64,000 nt of DNA from Streptomyces sclerotialus (GTDB lineage: Bacteria > Actinomycetota > Actinomycetes > Streptomycetales > Streptomycetaceae), in the NCBI GenBank assembly GCA_000719105.1, contig JODX01000026.1:13830-77829 (forward strand). Direction: 5' to 3'. Shown in pieces: positions 61,815 to 64,000 of the stretch. The translations under genes and the position numbers were made by a program. The stretch's first letter is position 1. Every line of letters starts with the position of its first letter. The notes under the pieces were generated by a model. The model was not told where the DNA came from. It ran no database searches and was given only the letters and a program-made list of their open reading frames with translations.

Positions 61815-63500
61815 TTGAGTCATCCGCATCCTGAACTCGGCCCGCCGCCGAAGCTCCCCGAGGGCGGCCTGCGGGTCACCCCGCTCGGCGGCCTCGGCGA
61901 GATCGGCCGCAACATGACCGTCTTCGAGTACGGCGGCCGCCTTCTGATCGTCGACTGCGGGGTGCTCTTCCCGGAGGAGGAGCAGCCCGGAATCGATCTG
62001 ATCCTGCCGGACTTCTCGTCCATCAGGGACCGTCTCGACGACATCGACGGCATCGTCCTCACGCACGGCCACGAGGACCACATCGGCGGCGTTCCGTACC
62101 TCCTGCGCGAGAAGCCGGACATCCCCCTGATCGGCTCCAAGCTCACCCTCGCCCTCATCGAGGCCAAGCTCCAGGAGCACCGCATCCGCCCGTACACGCT
62201 CGAGGTCGCCGAGGGGAACCGCGAGCGCGTCGGCCCCTTCGACTGCGAGTTCATCGCGGTCAACCACTCCATCCCGGACGCCCTCGCGGTCGCCATCCGC
62301 ACCCCCGCCGGCATGGTGGTGCACACGGGCGACTTCAAGATGGACCAGCTCCCGCTGGACAACCGGCTCACGGACCTCCACGCGTTCGCCCGGCTGAGCG
62401 AGGAGGGCATCGACCTCCTCCTCACCGACTCCACCAACGCCGAGGTCCCCGGGTTCACCCCGCACGAGCGCGACATCTCCAACGTGCTGCGCCAGGTTTT
62501 CGCGGGCGCCCGCAAGCGGATCATCGTGGCCAGCTTCGCCAGCCATGTCCACCGCATCCAGCAGATCCTGGACGCCGCCCACGAGTACGGCCGCCGGGTC
62601 GCCTTCGTCGGCCGCTCCATGGTCAGGAACATGGGCATCGCACGCGACCTCGGCTACCTCAAGGTCCCGCCGGGCCTGGTCGTGGACGTCAAGACGCTGG
62701 ACGACCTGCCGGACCACGAGGTCGTGCTCGTCTGCACGGGCTCCCAGGGCGAGCCGATGGCGGCACTGTCGCGGATGGCGAACCGCGACCACCAGATCCG
62801 CATCGTCCAGGGCGACACGGTGATCCTGGCGTCCTCGCTGATCCCCGGCAACGAGAACGCGGTCTACCGCGTGATCAACGGCCTCACCCGCTGGGGCGCC
62901 AACGTCGTCCACAAGGGCAACGCCAAGGTGCACGTCTCGGGCCACGCCTCCGCCGGCGAGCTGCTGTACTTCTACAACATCTGCCGCCCGAAGAACCTGA
63001 TGCCGGTCCACGGCGAATGGCGCCATCTGCGCGCCAACGCCGAGCTGGGCGCCATGACCGGCGTCCCGCACGACCGGATCGTCATCGCCGAGGACGGTGT
63101 GGCCGTCGACCTCGTCGAGGGCAAGGCGAAGATCTCCGGCAAGGTCCAGGCGGGATACGTCTACGTGGACGGCCTCTCGGTCGGCGGCGTCGGCGAGCCC
63201 GCGCTCAAGGACCGCAAGATCCTCGGTGACGAGGGCATCATCTCGGTCTTCGTGGTCGTCGACTCGTCCACCGGCAAGATCACCGCCGGCCCCCACATCC
63301 AGGCCCGTGGCTCCGGCATCGACGACTCCGCCTTCGGCGGGGTCATCCCGAAGATCACGGAAACTCTGGAACGCTCGGCCCAGGACGGCGTCGTCGAGCC
63401 CCACCAGCTGCAGCAGCTCATCCGCCGCACGCTGGGCAAGTGGGTGTCGGACACGTACCGGCGCCGGCCCATGATCCTCCCGGTCGTCGTGGAGGTCTGA
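61815..63500 (+). CDS. rnj: Ribonuclease J
   Basis: A 561-residue metallo-beta-lactamase/beta-CASP ribonuclease (endo- and 5'-exonuclease) in RNA maturation and decay. The metal motif H84-G-H86-E-D88-H89 (THGHEDHIGGV) is intact, TGDFKMDQLPLD follows near residue 170, and the beta-CASP part includes SGHASAGELLYFYNICRPKN. TTG 61815 with GGAGAG four bases upstream gives the expected start MSHPHPELGPPPK. The gene follows dapA, as in other streptomycetes. Confidence 0.97.
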   Translation: MSHPHPELGPPPKLPEGGLRVTPLGGLGEIGRNMTVFEYGGRLLIVDCGVLFPEEEQPGIDLILPDFSSIRDRLDDIDGIVLTHGHEDHIGGVPYLLREKPDIPLIGSKLTLALIEAKLQEHRIRPYTLEVAEGNRERVGPFDCEFIAVNHSIPDALAVAIRTPAGMVVHTGDFKMDQLPLDNRLTDLHAFARLSEEGIDLLLTDSTNAEVPGFTPHERDISNVLRQVFAGARKRIIVASFASHVHRIQQILDAAHEYGRRVAFVGRSMVRNMGIARDLGYLKVPPGLVVDVKTLDDLPDHEVVLVCTGSQGEPMAALSRMANRDHQIRIVQGDTVILASSLIPGNENAVYRVINGLTRWGANVVHKGNAKVHVSGHASAGELLYFYNICRPKNLMPVHGEWRHLRANAELGAMTGVPHDRIVIAEDGVAVDLVEGKAKISGKVQAGYVYVDGLSVGGVGEPALKDRKILGDEGIISVFVVVDSSTGKITAGPHIQARGSGIDDSAFGGVIPKITETLERSAQDGVVEPHQLQQLIRRTLGKWVSDTYRRRPMILPVVVEV

Positions 63501-63547
63501 CCTGCGCCGTGCGGCCTGCAGTGCAGGTCCACGCACGCGGCAACTGA

Positions 63548-63585
63548 GAGCGGGGCGCCTCGATTTGCATCGAGGCGCCCCGCTC
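63548..63585 (+). terminator. Hairpin terminator after the RNase J gene
   Basis: GAGCGGGGCGCCTCGAT (63548-63564) with its exact complement (63569-63585), loop of four. It ends the housekeeping cluster before the rRNA promoter region. Confidence 0.88.
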
Positions 63586-63678
63586 CAGTACGTTTACGGC
63601 TCCGCCCGAACGGGAACCCGGATGCTCCGAGCACCGGGAGCACCTCCCGGAGCGGGGCGGAAATCCCGACTCAGAACT

Positions 63679-63870
63679 TCTGATAAAGTCGGAATCGCTG
63701 GAAGGGAAAGCGCGAAAGCGAAACCCGGAAAGCACCGAGGAAATCGGGCCCGAAAGGATCTGATAGAGTCGGAACCGCCGGAAAGGGAAACGCGAGAGCG
63801 GGAACCTGGAAAGCGCCGAGGAAATCGGACCGGGAAACGGTCTGATAGAGTCGGAAACGCAAGACCGAAG
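63679..63870 (+). promoter_or_regulatory. Tandem rRNA operon promoter repeats
   Basis: The block TCTGATAAAGTCGG (63679) recurs as TCTGATAGAGTCGG at 63759 and 63841, i.e. at 80- and 82-base steps; the sequence between the blocks is also repeated (GGAAAGC.CCGAGGAAATCGG). TAAAGT/TAGAGT fit -10 elements of streptomycete rRNA promoters, so three stacked promoters are likely. Clear TTGAC-type -35 boxes are not seen at the usual distance. No gene lies here. Confidence 0.75.
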
Positions 63871-63924
63871 GGAAGCGCCCGGAGGAAAGCCTGAGAGAGT
63901 ATCTCGGGTGAGTACAAAGGAAGC

Positions 63925-64000
63925 GTCCGTTCCTTGAGAACTCAACAGCGTGCCAAAAGTCAACGCCAGATATGTTGATACCCCGTCTACCGGAAGTCTT
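63925..64000 (+). promoter_or_regulatory. rRNA operon leader (16S gene beyond right edge)
   Basis: The stretch with GTTCCTTGAGAACTCAACAG, then CAAAAGTCAACGCCAGATAT and GTTGATACCCCG is the conserved leader just upstream of streptomycete 16S rRNA genes, involved in antitermination and processing. The 16S gene should begin shortly after the window ends. Confidence 0.75.

Overview
The window is from a Streptomyces or very close relative. Evidence: very high G+C, abundant GTG starts, bald-type (no T-run) hairpin terminators, and the block rpsO-pnp-M16 peptidase-dapB-TPR protein-thyX-dapA-RNase J, whose proteins look almost identical to streptomycete homologues. The right edge runs into an rRNA operon promoter/leader region; the 16S gene itself lies outside.

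Positions 1-52,749 form a large accessory locus organised around a type VII (ESX/WXG100) secretion system. The recognisable machine is EccC (46,411-50,349, three P-loop ATPase domains), divergent from EccD (50,613-52,079, ubiquitin-like domain plus a multi-span membrane domain). EccB, EccE and the mycosin protease were not found in this window. Around the machine are repeated gene modules. Two divergent paralogous modules (4,381 to 1,131 on minus; 4,934 to 8,745 on plus) each encode a small WXG100-like protein, a ~750-residue protein and an exported four-cysteine protein. Three modules (9,276-12,302; 39,456-43,288; 46,336 down to 43,375) share one order: WXG100 protein, ~430-residue helical/hydrophobic protein with a WXG-like N-terminus, a 235-378-residue protein, and a membrane protein. 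A variant lies at 17,484-20,439. Each of these six modules contains exactly one protein ending in Phe-Gly.

Between the modules lie: an ECF41 sigma factor with its typical AhpD-like partner (14,598-16,174); a chagasin-like lipoprotein behind an 8-bp repeat array; an immunity-type island with SMI1/SUKH and SUKH-4 genes, a deaminase-domain protein and an ATPase/propeller protein with a zinc ribbon (20,551-25,789); a frameshifted secreted Cys-rich protein followed by a MacB-like ABC transporter (26,293-29,979); a degraded IS5-type transposase (30,111-30,510); a group of proline-rich membrane proteins including a PQQ-type propeller and an HExxH peptidase (30,887-35,494); and a polymorphic toxin with a C-terminal deaminase domain followed by a SUKH-4 immunity gene (35,957-38,402). 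Short tandem repeats are frequent in the gaps of this half and were not noticed in the housekeeping half, apart from the rrn promoter repeats.

From 52,997 onward the genes are conserved housekeeping: ribosomal protein S15, polynucleotide phosphorylase, lysine/diaminopimelate enzymes, flavin-dependent thymidylate synthase and RNase J, separated by long perfect hairpins. All calls come from reading the sequence; no search was run.
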